Positions 15,453 to 23,134 of a stretch of 33,970 nucleotides of DNA are shown here, piece after piece. A program made the translations under genes and the position numbers. The notes beneath the pieces are model-generated. The model worked only from the letters and a program-made list of their open reading frames with translations, made no database searches and was not told the DNA's origin. Source of the stretch: Shewanella sp. MBTL60-007. GTDB taxonomy: Bacteria > Pseudomonadota > Gammaproteobacteria > Enterobacterales > Shewanellaceae. Each line of letters opens with the position of its first letter. Position 1 is the first letter of the stretch. The DNA is taken from the NCBI RefSeq assembly GCF_019654915.1, contig NZ_BPET01000063.1:1-33970 (forward strand), given 5' to 3'.

Positions 15453-16856
15453 ATGGTGAAAACATTAACTAAAAAGTCTTTTGCACTGAGTGCAATCGTA
15501 GCTGCAAGTTTAATGGCTGGTAGCGCAATCGCAAGCGATGAAACTGAACCACGTAACGAAGTTTACAAAGATAAGTTCTCTAAGCAGTATAATAGCTGGC
15601 ATGACACTTCAGAAAGCGTTGAGATCATTGATGCACTAGAGCAAGATCCAAACCTAGTTATTCTTTGGGCAGGTTACGGCTTTGCTAAAGATTACAACAA
15701 GGCTCGTGGTCATATGTATGCGGTAACTGATTTACGTAACACGCTGCGTACTGGTGCGCCAAAGAGCGCTGAAGATGGTCCAATGCCTATGGCATGTTGG
15801 TCTTGTAAGAGCCCTGATGTACCACGTTTGATTGAAGAGCAGGGTGAAGACGGCTACTTCAAAGGTAAGTGGGCTAAAGGCGGCGCAGAAGTTGTAAACA
15901 CAATTGGTTGTTCTGACTGTCACGAAAAAGGTAAGTCTAAGCTACGTCTATCTCGTCCATTCGCTGAGCGTGGTATGGAAGCAATTGGCACACCATTCGA
16001 TAAAGCTTCTCGTAAAGACAAGCAGTCTATGGTTTGTGGCCAGTGTCACGTAGAGTACTACTTCGAAAAGACTGCTGATAAGAAAGGCTTTGTTAAGTTC
16101 CCATGGGACAAGGGCACAACTGTTGAAGATATGGAAGCATACTATGATGCTATCGACTTCGCAGATTGGACTCACGCTGTTTCTAAGACGCCAATGCTAA
16201 AAGCACAGCACCCAGGTTATGAAACTTGGCAGCTAGGTATGCACGGTAAGAACAACGTAAGCTGTACTGACTGTCACATGCCTAAGGTTAAGAATGCTGA
16301 AGGCCGTAAGTTTACCGATCACAAAGTGGGTAACCCATTCGATCGTTTCGAAGAAACTTGTGGTACTTGTCACGAGCAAAGCAAAGAGTTCATGGTTAAC
16401 CTAGACAAAGAGCGTAAAGCCAAGGTTAAGCAGATCCAAATGCAAGCTGAAGATCAGCTAGTAAAAGCTCACTTCGAAGCAGGCGCTGCTTGGAAAGCGG
16501 GTGCGACTGAAGCTGAAATGAAGCCAATCCTAACTGATATCCGTCACGCTCAATGGCGTTGGGACTATGCAATCGCTTCTCACGGTGTTGCATCTCACGC
16601 TCCAGATGAAGCGCTACGTGTTCTAGGTACTGCAGTAAACAAAGCAGCTGATGCACGCGTTAAGCTAGCTCAACTACTTGCTAAGAAAGGCGTTAAGCAG
16701 CCAATCGCTCTTCCAGACATCTCTACTAAAGCTAAGGCGCAAGCAGCTCTAGGTATGGACATGAAGAAGATGAACGCTGACAAGGCTGAATTCAAGAAGA
16801 CTGTTCTACCTAAGTGGGATGCTGAAGCTGAAAAGCGTGAAGCAACTTACAAGTAA
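15453..16856 (+). CDS. nrfA: Cytochrome c nitrite reductase (ammonia-forming), pentaheme NrfA
   Basis: Periplasmic six-electron reductase of nitrite to ammonium. A signal peptide covers residues 1-28 (cleavage near AIA-SDE). It has the special active-site haem motif CWSCK (115-119) and four normal c-type motifs, CSDCH (153-157), CGQCH (195-199), CTDCH (271-275) and CGTCH (303-307), exactly the NrfA set. The active-site Tyr region CGQCHVEYYF and AQHPGYETW are present. The length of 467 aa is typical. GGAG lies 5 bases before the ATG. No nrfB, nrfC or nrfD follows: the gene is alone between a CRP/NarP promoter region and a terminator. In Shewanella, CymA is the known quinol donor; that gene and the CWSCK haem lyase must lie outside this window. 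Confidence 0.97.
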   Translation: MVKTLTKKSFALSAIVAASLMAGSAIASDETEPRNEVYKDKFSKQYNSWHDTSESVEIIDALEQDPNLVILWAGYGFAKDYNKARGHMYAVTDLRNTLRTGAPKSAEDGPMPMACWSCKSPDVPRLIEEQGEDGYFKGKWAKGGAEVVNTIGCSDCHEKGKSKLRLSRPFAERGMEAIGTPFDKASRKDKQSMVCGQCHVEYYFEKTADKKGFVKFPWDKGTTVEDMEAYYDAIDFADWTHAVSKTPMLKAQHPGYETWQLGMHGKNNVSCTDCHMPKVKNAEGRKFTDHKVGNPFDRFEETCGTCHEQSKEFMVNLDKERKAKVKQIQMQAEDQLVKAHFEAGAAWKAGATEAEMKPILTDIRHAQWRWDYAIASHGVASHAPDEALRVLGTAVNKAADARVKLAQLLAKKGVKQPIALPDISTKAKAQAALGMDMKKMNADKAEFKKTVLPKWDAEAEKREATYK

Positions 16857-16883
16857 GATTTACACATAATAGTGTTTAATATT

Positions 16884-16908
16884 AAAAGCCCTCGTAAGAG
16901 GGCTTTTT
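16884..16908. terminator. Bidirectional terminator after nrfA
   Basis: Stem AAAAGCCCTC/GAGGGCTTTT with a GTAA tetraloop and flanking A/T runs. It is 28 bases after the nrfA stop and also faces the converging hydrolase gene. Confidence 0.9.
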
Positions 16909-16975
16909 GTTGTCTGCTTTAATAATACAATCTTTTTGCTGCGGGATCTTAACTAGAAAAAGTAACGACGAGCTT

Positions 16976-17518
16976 CTATTTGATGAGTTTTAGTAAAGCT
17001 TTAAAGCGATCGCCTGTGGCTTGTTGCTGTAGCTCAAACAGTAGAGATTCAACGTTAGTTTGCTTAGCGCCGCATGCTAGCATCATTTGAATACCACATA
17101 GCCTGTTTGCCTCTTCTCTAGAGGAGGTTGCATCTATCACTAGGTGCGTTTCATAGCCGTTTTCCAGAAGGTCCATGCAAGTTTGGTAGACACAAATATG
17201 AGTTTCTATTCCGACTAGGATGACCTGTTTTTGAGGCATGTCGCTGAGCTTGGCTCGAAAGTCATTCGTTTGCCATGCGCTAAAGTGCTCTTTATTGATG
17301 GGGTTGCAACTCCTTGTAAGTACTTGGGCTAACTCTTCACTGGTTGAGCCGAGCTTATCCGGAAGTTGTTCCAGCCACAAAATAGGTACATCAAACAACT
17401 GTAGCCCTTTTACAAGCGCATCGAGCCTTTGGTGGAGTTGTTCACTTTGCTGAACGACCTGTGCCAGTCGCCCTTGAACATCGACCACAACTAATACGCA
17501 CTCTTCAGGATTTAGCAT
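16976..17518 (-). CDS. Isochorismatase-family cysteine hydrolase
   Basis: A cytoplasmic hydrolase of 180 aa with the family's catalytic triad: Asp13 (VVVDVQ), Lys76 (NPINKEHFSAW) and Cys109 (GIETHICVYQT). The GIETHICV strand-loop and the LLENGYETHLVIDATSSR pattern are typical of the isochorismatase/nicotinamidase-like superfamily, especially short YcaC-like members. The actual substrate is unknown; neighbours give no pathway. AAGG lies 5 bases before the ATG. It is single, convergent to nrfA and divergent from glnK. Confidence 0.85.
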   Translation of the reverse strand: MLNPEECVLVVVDVQGRLAQVVQQSEQLHQRLDALVKGLQLFDVPILWLEQLPDKLGSTSEELAQVLTRSCNPINKEHFSAWQTNDFRAKLSDMPQKQVILVGIETHICVYQTCMDLLENGYETHLVIDATSSREEANRLCGIQMMLACGAKQTNVESLLFELQQQATGDRFKALLKLIK

Positions 17519-17642
17519 CTTAACCTTCTTTGACTTTAAAAGTGGACTCTGTCAGTAAAGCGGAGCGTTTTGCTGATGCCAATTGGAAATTGGTCTAATG
17601 CATCACAATCTGTGCTTTATCTTTGTGCAGAACATGAATAAT

Positions 17643-17659
17643 TGCACTCCTCTGGTGCA
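17643..17659. promoter_or_regulatory. NtrC-type enhancer site upstream of glnK
   Basis: TGCAC, 7 bases, then GTGCA: a perfect 5-bp inverted repeat with the spacing of the known NtrC consensus (TGCACCAAAATGGTGCA). It lies about 80 bases upstream of a sigma-54-like promoter. A second copy was not found. Confidence 0.7.
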
Positions 17660-17722
17660 TTTACATTCACTTCCCCTTATTGCTTATCACCTATCTACTT
17701 GAATTTTAATGTTTAGTTAATT

Positions 17723-17738
17723 TGGCCTGATGCTTGAA
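17723..17738 (+). promoter_or_regulatory. Candidate sigma-54 promoter for glnK-amtB
   Basis: TGGCCT-N5-TTGAA resembles the -24/-12 consensus TGGCAC-N5-TTGCA with correct spacing; the -24 GG and the -12 G are kept, but the -12 C is A. The transcript would start near 17748, about 30 bases before the glnK ATG. The NtrC site upstream raises the likelihood. Confidence 0.5.
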
Positions 17739-17776
17739 TTGTGTTTAAACAAATCGAAATGGAATTGGAGAGTGTG

Positions 17777-18115
17777 ATGAAACTGGTGAGTGCGATTATT
17801 AAGCCATTTAAATTAGACGATGTGCGAGAGGCTGTTGCTGGCGTTGGCATTGAAGGCATGACAGTGACAGAGGTGAAAGGTTTCGGTCGTCAAAAAGGTC
17901 ACACCGAGCTATACCGAGGCGCCGAATATCAAGTGGATTTTCTGCCTAAGGTAAAGCTTGAGATAGCAATTAAGGCTGAGAGGCTGGAGTTGTTGCTCGA
18001 AGCGATTAGCGGTGCGGCGCGCACTGGAAAGATAGGCGATGGCAAGATTTTCGTGATGGATCTTGAGCAAACAATCCGTATTCGAACTGGCGAACTCGAC
18101 GGCGAAGCACTTTAA
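17777..18115 (+). CDS. glnK: PII nitrogen-regulatory protein GlnK
   Basis: A 112-aa PII signal protein that senses 2-oxoglutarate, ATP/ADP and uridylylation, and blocks AmtB when nitrogen is plentiful. It begins MKLVSAIIKPFKLDDVREAV and has the T-loop with Tyr51 (ELYRGAEYQVDFLPK), the uridylylation site, then the B-loop TGKIGDGKIFV. A frame extends upstream to a GTG at 17741, but GGAG is 6 bases before 17777 and all PII proteins begin at MKLV/MKK. It is 12 bases before amtB, forming the conserved glnK-amtB operon, with an NtrC/sigma-54 promoter upstream. Confidence 0.95.
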   Translation: MKLVSAIIKPFKLDDVREAVAGVGIEGMTVTEVKGFGRQKGHTELYRGAEYQVDFLPKVKLEIAIKAERLELLLEAISGAARTGKIGDGKIFVMDLEQTIRIRTGELDGEAL

Positions 18116-18127
18116 GGGGATAGGCTA

Positions 18128-19378
18128 ATGGAAGATTTAACAAAACTGGGATTGACGGTAACAGAGTTGCGCTTTGCCCTTGATACATTTTACTTTTTAA
18201 TTTCAGGCGCATTGGTTATGTGGATGGCAGCGGGCTTTGCCATGTTAGAAGCGGGCTTAGTACGTTCGAAGAATACCACGGAGATCTTGACCAAGAATGT
18301 CTGTTTATACTCGATAGCCTGCATCATGTATCTGATTGTTGGCTATAACATCATGTATGTAGATAACGGCGAGGGGGGATGGCTACCATCGTTTGGATCG
18401 CTTATCGGGTCTCAGTCTGAAGGGGCCGATCACGCGCTTGAGTCCGACTTCTTTTTCCAAGTGGTGTTTGTCGCTACGGCTATGTCTATTGTATCGGGCG
18501 CCGTTGCGGAGCGCATGAAGCTGTGGGCCTTCCTAACCTTTTCAGTATTTATGACGGCGGTGATTTATCCGGTTGAAGGTTACTGGACCTGGGGCGGAGG
18601 TTTTTTATCGGAAGCAGGCTTTGTCGATTTTGCTGGTAGCGGTATTGTGCATATGGCTGGCGCCGCTGCGGCGATTTCTGGAGTGTTGTTGCTAGGTGCG
18701 CGTAAGGGAAAGTATGGCGCTAATGGTCAAGTGAATCCTATCCCAGGCTCAAACTTGCCTATGGCGACACTGGGTATGTTCATCTTGTGGATGGGCTGGT
18801 TTGGCTTTAACGGCGGTTCGCAGCTGCTGGTGTCGGATGCAGAGAACGCCAGTGCGGTGGCTAAGATCTTCGTTAACACTAATTCGGCGGCCGCTTTCGG
18901 TGCTATTTCGGCGTTAATCGTGTGTCGACTCATCTGGGGTAAAGCGGATTTGACCATGATCTTAAATGGGGCGCTAGCTGGTCTAGTGGCGATTACAGCC
19001 GATCCACTGTCTCCATCACTTATGATGGCGGGTGTGATTGGTGTTGTTGCTGGTGGCTTGGTGGTGTTCTCGATTGTCGCCTTCGATAGGATAAAAATCG
19101 ATGATCCTGTGGGCGCTATCTCGGTACATGGAGTGGCAGGGTTACTGGGCTTAGTCTTGGTTCCGGTATCTAATAGTGATGCATCCTTTGTGACGCAGCT
19201 ATATGGTGCGGCGGTGATTTTTGGTTGGGTTTTCTTGGCGTCCGCTGCTGTATGGATGGCACTTAAGGTGACCATAGGGATCCGCGTTTCAGAGGAGGAG
19301 GAATACAATGGTATGGATGCATCTGATTGTGGTATCGATGCCTATCCCGAGTTTGTTTCGGTTAAGAGTGCCAATTAG
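18128..19378 (+). CDS. amtB: Ammonium transporter AmtB
   Basis: Inner-membrane ammonium channel of 416 aa with about 11 membrane helices. The conserved pore histidines are His175 (SGIVHMAG) and His334 (ISVHGVAG), and an Asp at 167 precedes the first. The signatures GFAMLEAGLVRSKN and WFGFNGGSQL are present. Unlike E. coli AmtB there is no long N-terminal signal peptide; the protein begins with a short periplasmic-type segment and TM1 at about 18-40. GGGGATAGG precedes the ATG. It is co-transcribed with glnK and followed by a terminator. Confidence 0.95.
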   Translation: MEDLTKLGLTVTELRFALDTFYFLISGALVMWMAAGFAMLEAGLVRSKNTTEILTKNVCLYSIACIMYLIVGYNIMYVDNGEGGWLPSFGSLIGSQSEGADHALESDFFFQVVFVATAMSIVSGAVAERMKLWAFLTFSVFMTAVIYPVEGYWTWGGGFLSEAGFVDFAGSGIVHMAGAAAAISGVLLLGARKGKYGANGQVNPIPGSNLPMATLGMFILWMGWFGFNGGSQLLVSDAENASAVAKIFVNTNSAAAFGAISALIVCRLIWGKADLTMILNGALAGLVAITADPLSPSLMMAGVIGVVAGGLVVFSIVAFDRIKIDDPVGAISVHGVAGLLGLVLVPVSNSDASFVTQLYGAAVIFGWVFLASAAVWMALKVTIGIRVSEEEEYNGMDASDCGIDAYPEFVSVKSAN

Positions 19379-19432
19379 GACATAGAGCATAAGCCATATT
19401 GCTAGCGGTGCTAGCTAGAGAGCTATTCTAAG

Positions 19433-19458
19433 AAGCAGGGGTCATCCCTGCTTTTTTT
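19433..19458 (+). terminator. Rho-independent terminator after glnK-amtB
   Basis: 8-bp stem AAGCAGGG/CCCTGCTT with a 5-base loop and seven T residues. Confidence 0.92.
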
Positions 19459-19546
19459 GTGATCATAAGTATGATGCAGTTAGTTATTTTACATCGGTCC
19501 ATTATGGGCTAGAGTAAGTTAACTGAAATTTAGTTATTGGACTGCT

Positions 19547-19870
19547 ATGAAAAAGTTCAGTCTTCTCCTAGGTATGCTGCTTGCCACTCTCACTGTAAAC
19601 GTGAGTGCAGGACAAGTCGTGGTGCGAAAATCCAGTGAGCCCTTCGATGCGTTTGCGGTCAGAGATGAAGTGCAGAAGCAACATGAGTGGCGTGAAGCGC
19701 TACGCTTTCAACAGCAACTTCAGATCTTACAGGCTTTGCCTTTAGGGTGTGTACCACTTGCGACTCCTTACCACCACTTCTCCTGCCAAGGCTTATTTTA
19801 TAGGCCATACCCTTACCAGAATAGAGAGCTGTTTATTCAAATCGATCCTCCTGCAGGCGAGTCGCCCTAG
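19547..19870 (+). CDS. Small secreted protein of unknown function
   Basis: A 107-aa protein not recognised as any family. A clear signal peptide covers residues 1-21 (cleavage near VSA-GQ). The mature part has a charged helical segment (about 34-60) and two Cys, at 68 and 80, that could form a disulfide. The upstream ribosome-binding site is weak. It lies 148 bases before the TPR lipoprotein gene on the same strand with no terminator visible between, so the two may share a transcript. A small periplasmic protein is the safe description. Confidence 0.6.
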   Translation: MKKFSLLLGMLLATLTVNVSAGQVVVRKSSEPFDAFAVRDEVQKQHEWREALRFQQQLQILQALPLGCVPLATPYHHFSCQGLFYRPYPYQNRELFIQIDPPAGESP

Positions 19871-20017
19871 CAAGGTTATTTCAAGAGTAAGTCAACAAAG
19901 TGGCTGGCAATATAACTTAGGTCTAAAGGGAGTTATTTACGTTTTGTAACGCATTAACACTCGGGGTGGATATTCATGACATATGCTTAATGCAGAGGTT
20001 TTTGCTTAGGGAGTGTG

Positions 20018-21193
20018 ATGAAACGGTCAATTGTTTTACTCATCGTCCTGTTAATTCTATGTATGCTGCTTATCAGTGGCTGCGCAACGCAGCCCGTGGC
20101 GACGTCTGATGACTTAAGCGCTTATTTTCATGATCGGCACTTTACAGCCTCTCTAGATCTGCCCGATACCGATGACCTATTTGAGTTACCCGAGTCAGCT
20201 GTGCATTTGCTTCGCAGAGAAGTGATAAGCTCCAAGAACTATCAGCAGCAATCGAGCGTGATGATGCACGAGTGGCTCGCGAATTACATCAATGCCAGCG
20301 ATGGCGGCTTTCGCTATGCCGATAATCTCACTCTTAGTGCCAGCGATACCTTCGAAAATAGAGAGGGAAATTGTTTATCTTTAGTGGTGTTGACGGCGGC
20401 TTTAGCAAAGGAGCTTGGTGTTAAGGTGGAGTTTCAGGAGGTGGATATTCCCCCTGTATGGGATAGGCAAGGGGGCTTTTATCTCGTCAATGGCCATATT
20501 AATCTTAAGCTGTTGCCTCAGAATAAGGGCAATGTCTTCAATATCTCCACCCAGTCGATACAGGTAGATTTTCTACCCGAGCGTGCCATGCAAGGCTATC
20601 AGAAACGTCGAGTTAGCCGCTCTACAGTCGTGTCAATGTTCTACAACAATCTCGCTGCAGAAGCCTTGGTCGAAGGTGACTACGACCGTGCCTATGGCCT
20701 ATTAAAGCTCGCTCTAGAACAATATGAGTTGTTTCTGCCAGCACTAAATACTCTGGCGGTTTTGTATCGTTATAAAGGTTTAGACTCACAGGCTGAGGCT
20801 TTATACCAATATATCTTGCGAGTAGAGCCTGAGGATATGAATGCCCTTAATAACTACGCCATAATGTTATCGGCGCAAGATAGGCTGGAGGAGTGGGCTG
20901 ATGTGCACAAGGTGATGGAGCTAGCGCGGATTAGAAACCCCTATTATTACTATGGCATGGCGCAGCAGGCGTATTTCGATAGAGACTACCAAGACGCGTT
21001 AATCTGGTATAAGAGGGCGATCGCCAAGGCGGATTATCGACATGAGTTTTACTTTGGTCTGTCACGTACTTACTGGGTAACAGGGGATGAACGGCGAGCG
21101 GAACAAAGTCTTAAAAAGGCCCTTAAACTCACTACCGATGAATACAATAAACGACGCTATCAATCAAAGTTACAAGCTATGAGAAGCCATTAG
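20018..21193 (+). CDS. Lipoprotein with transglutaminase-like and TPR domains
   Basis: A 391-aa predicted lipoprotein. A signal peptide with lipobox ISGC (Cys22) is followed by a transglutaminase/cysteine-protease-like domain with Cys119 (NREGNCLSLVVLTAAL) and His160 (LVNGHINLKL), then tetratricopeptide repeats at about 205-385 (pattern LAVLYRYKGLDSQAEALYQYIL, NNYAIMLSAQDRLEE, YRHEFYFGLSRTYWVTGDERRAEQSLKKAL). The Cys and His suggest a transamidase- or peptidase-like fold, but a catalytic Asp is not pinned down. AGGGAG precedes the ATG at 20018; a GTG one codon earlier is less likely. Function unknown; an envelope role is inferred. Confidence 0.75.
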   Translation: MKRSIVLLIVLLILCMLLISGCATQPVATSDDLSAYFHDRHFTASLDLPDTDDLFELPESAVHLLRREVISSKNYQQQSSVMMHEWLANYINASDGGFRYADNLTLSASDTFENREGNCLSLVVLTAALAKELGVKVEFQEVDIPPVWDRQGGFYLVNGHINLKLLPQNKGNVFNISTQSIQVDFLPERAMQGYQKRRVSRSTVVSMFYNNLAAEALVEGDYDRAYGLLKLALEQYELFLPALNTLAVLYRYKGLDSQAEALYQYILRVEPEDMNALNNYAIMLSAQDRLEEWADVHKVMELARIRNPYYYYGMAQQAYFDRDYQDALIWYKRAIAKADYRHEFYFGLSRTYWVTGDERRAEQSLKKALKLTTDEYNKRRYQSKLQAMRSH

Positions 21194-21487
21194 ATTACTT
21201 GCTGCTTTTTCGCTGCCGATATTGGACTTTGTGTTGCATGGCGACTTTAATCTAAATAAATGCGTTGCGCCGATAAAAATTTATAGTTTTACTCGGTTAA
21301 GTCGGCGGTTTTTCGAATGTAATCATATCATTTTGTCTTTATTAATCTCTTTTTAAACAACGTATTAAAAATAATCATATGAAATAATAATAACTTGATT
21401 GCAATCTGGCTTTAGACTGGATAAATTGAATGCAGTATCGCAATTGAGAGATCTGTATTCATAGGCTAGACGGAGCTAAGTATTACC

Positions 21488-22543
21488 ATGTATTACCAAA
21501 ATGATGATGTTCGAATTAATAAGATAAAAGAGTTGTTACCTCCAATTGCAATTTTGGAACGATTTCCTGCAACTGAGAACGCATCCGCTACCGTATTTAA
21601 CGCCCGTGAAAGTATTCATAATATTTTGGCTAAGAAGGATGATCGCTTATTAGTGGTTATTGGCCCTTGTTCTATTCATGATCCTGTCGCGGCACTCGAA
21701 TACGGTAAGCGCTTAGTCGAGCTGCGTGAGCGTTATAAAGATCAGCTCGAAATCGTTATGCGGGTCTACTTTGAGAAGCCACGTACCACAGTGGGGTGGA
21801 AGGGTTTGATCAACGATCCCTACATGGACAACAGCTTTAAGCTTAACGATGGTTTACGTGCAGCAAGAAAGCTGTTGTTAGAGCTTAACGATATGGGGAT
21901 GCCAACTGCGGGTGAGTTCTTAGATATGATCACGCCTCAGTATGTGGCTGACTTGATGTGTTGGGGAGCTATTGGTGCGCGTACAACTGAATCTCAAGTA
22001 CATCGAGAGCTGGCATCGGGACTATCGAGCCCCGTAGGCTTTAAGAATGGCACCGATGGCACCATCAAGGTGGCTATCGATGCGATTGGCGCCGCAAGTG
22101 CACCGCATCACTTCCTCTCTGTGACTAAGTTTGGTCATTCGGCAATTGTTGAGACTAAGGGGAACGCCGACTGTCATATCATTTTACGTGGCGGTAAAGA
22201 GCCTAACTACAGCGCTCAGCACGTGGCCGACATTAAGCAACAGCTTGAAAAAGCGGGACTGGCACAAAATATCATGATCGATTTTAGCCATGCCAATAGC
22301 AGCAAGCAGTTCCAACGGCAGATGTTGGTCGGTGAAGATGTCGCCGCTCAGGTGGCAAGTGGTGAGCAATCAATCTTTGGCGTCATGGTTGAAAGTAATT
22401 TGATTGAAGGACGCCAAGATCATATTGAAGGGCAGAGTCTGTGTTATGGCCAGAGCGTAACGGACGCCTGCATCGGTTGGCAAGACTCTGAGAAGCTCTT
22501 GGGCATGCTCAATGAGAGCATTGTTGAGCGTAGAAATCGCTAG
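21488..22543 (+). CDS. aroG: 3-deoxy-7-phosphoheptulonate (DAHP) synthase, AroG type
   Basis: First enzyme of the shikimate pathway, condensing phosphoenolpyruvate with erythrose 4-phosphate in the cytoplasm. The 351-aa protein closely follows E. coli AroG from MYYQNDDVRINKIKELLPP onward, with VVIGPCSIHDP, EKPRTTVGWKGLINDP, GARTTESQVHRELASGLS, FKNGTDGTIKVAIDA and DFSHANSSKQ, covering PEP- and metal-binding regions. It is AroG-like (Phe-sensitive type) by resemblance; feedback specificity is not proven. A GGAG lies a little far (12 bases) upstream. The 294-base upstream gap is AT-rich; I saw no TyrR box. A hairpin follows. Confidence 0.93.
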   Translation: MYYQNDDVRINKIKELLPPIAILERFPATENASATVFNARESIHNILAKKDDRLLVVIGPCSIHDPVAALEYGKRLVELRERYKDQLEIVMRVYFEKPRTTVGWKGLINDPYMDNSFKLNDGLRAARKLLLELNDMGMPTAGEFLDMITPQYVADLMCWGAIGARTTESQVHRELASGLSSPVGFKNGTDGTIKVAIDAIGAASAPHHFLSVTKFGHSAIVETKGNADCHIILRGGKEPNYSAQHVADIKQQLEKAGLAQNIMIDFSHANSSKQFQRQMLVGEDVAAQVASGEQSIFGVMVESNLIEGRQDHIEGQSLCYGQSVTDACIGWQDSEKLLGMLNESIVERRNR

Positions 22544-22561
22544 CTGCGGCGATAAATACAG

Positions 22562-22586
22562 AAAAGGAGGCGCTAGCCTCCTTATT
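22562..22586. terminator. Terminator between aroG and the 59-residue ORF
   Basis: 8-bp stem AAGGAGGC/GCCTCCTT with a GCTA loop. The T-run is weak for aroG (ATTCT) but good on the minus strand (TTTTC), so it may mainly serve the converging small gene. Confidence 0.7.
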
Positions 22587-22613
22587 CTGAACAAGTCGTT
22601 CACTGGATTAGAG

Positions 22614-22793
22614 TTACTTCTTTTTATCTTGCTCAATTAAGTATTCATTGGCTTTTGCTAAGCTGCCAAAAGAAGCAATTAGATTGCTCTGTCCCTTTTC
22701 TTGGATTTCAGGGTTTCCTGATTGGGTCATCATCCATATCCATGTTTGGATGAGTGGTAGAGGGGGATATTTTGGCTTGGATGTGTCCAGCAT
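22614..22793 (-). CDS. Small uncharacterised protein, 59 residues
   Basis: A short minus-strand gene beginning MLDTSKPKYPPLPLIQTWIW and ending YLIEQDKKK. A good ribosome-binding site (AAGGA, 7 bases upstream of the ATG) and a terminator-like hairpin 28 bases downstream support it as real. It has a proline-rich start, a short Trp-containing hydrophobic segment and an amphipathic C-terminal helix; no signal peptide. No family is recognised. It is convergent to aroG and divergent from the Atm1-type exporter. Confidence 0.6.
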   Translation of the reverse strand: MLDTSKPKYPPLPLIQTWIWMMTQSGNPEIQEKGQSNLIASFGSLAKANEYLIEQDKKK

Positions 22794-23134
22794 TTTTGCA
22801 TCCTTTTTTAGTTAACTTTAAAAGAGCCTTATTCAGCCCTTCCTGCCTGTTTACTTTTTATATTTTGCCGCAGAGTATCAAATTCTTTTCTTTGGGTTAA
22901 CAGAATTTGCACTACTTAATACAAAATTACCGAAAAATGTGCAAACTACTCCATATGGAGCGTTCTAAGCACACTCTATCAGACTAAAGTCGTACGATAA
23001 CACAGCTTATAGTCGATGGTCGTTAACTTTTTGTAAACATCAATCAGATGTTATTAGTCGGGAATAAAGCTAACTTATTGTCATCTCTTTTAAAATGACC
23101 TGAGTTTGAATTTAAAAATATTTTTGGAATCAGA
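22794..23134. other. Divergent gap between the 59-residue ORF and the ABC exporter
   Basis: Contains a perfect 12-bp palindrome CTCCATATGGAG at 22949-22960. Otherwise AT-rich, with no promoter I can call confidently. Confidence 0.4.

Noticed and set aside
18727..19308. 193-codon minus-strand frame inside amtB
   Set aside because: Antisense to a fully conserved transporter gene; its Thr/Ala/Pro-rich composition is what the reverse of amtB codons gives.
22370..22636. 88-codon minus-strand frame overlapping the aroG 3' end
   Set aside because: It is antisense to the conserved aroG coding sequence and runs through the terminator hairpin; the adjacent 59-residue frame is better supported.
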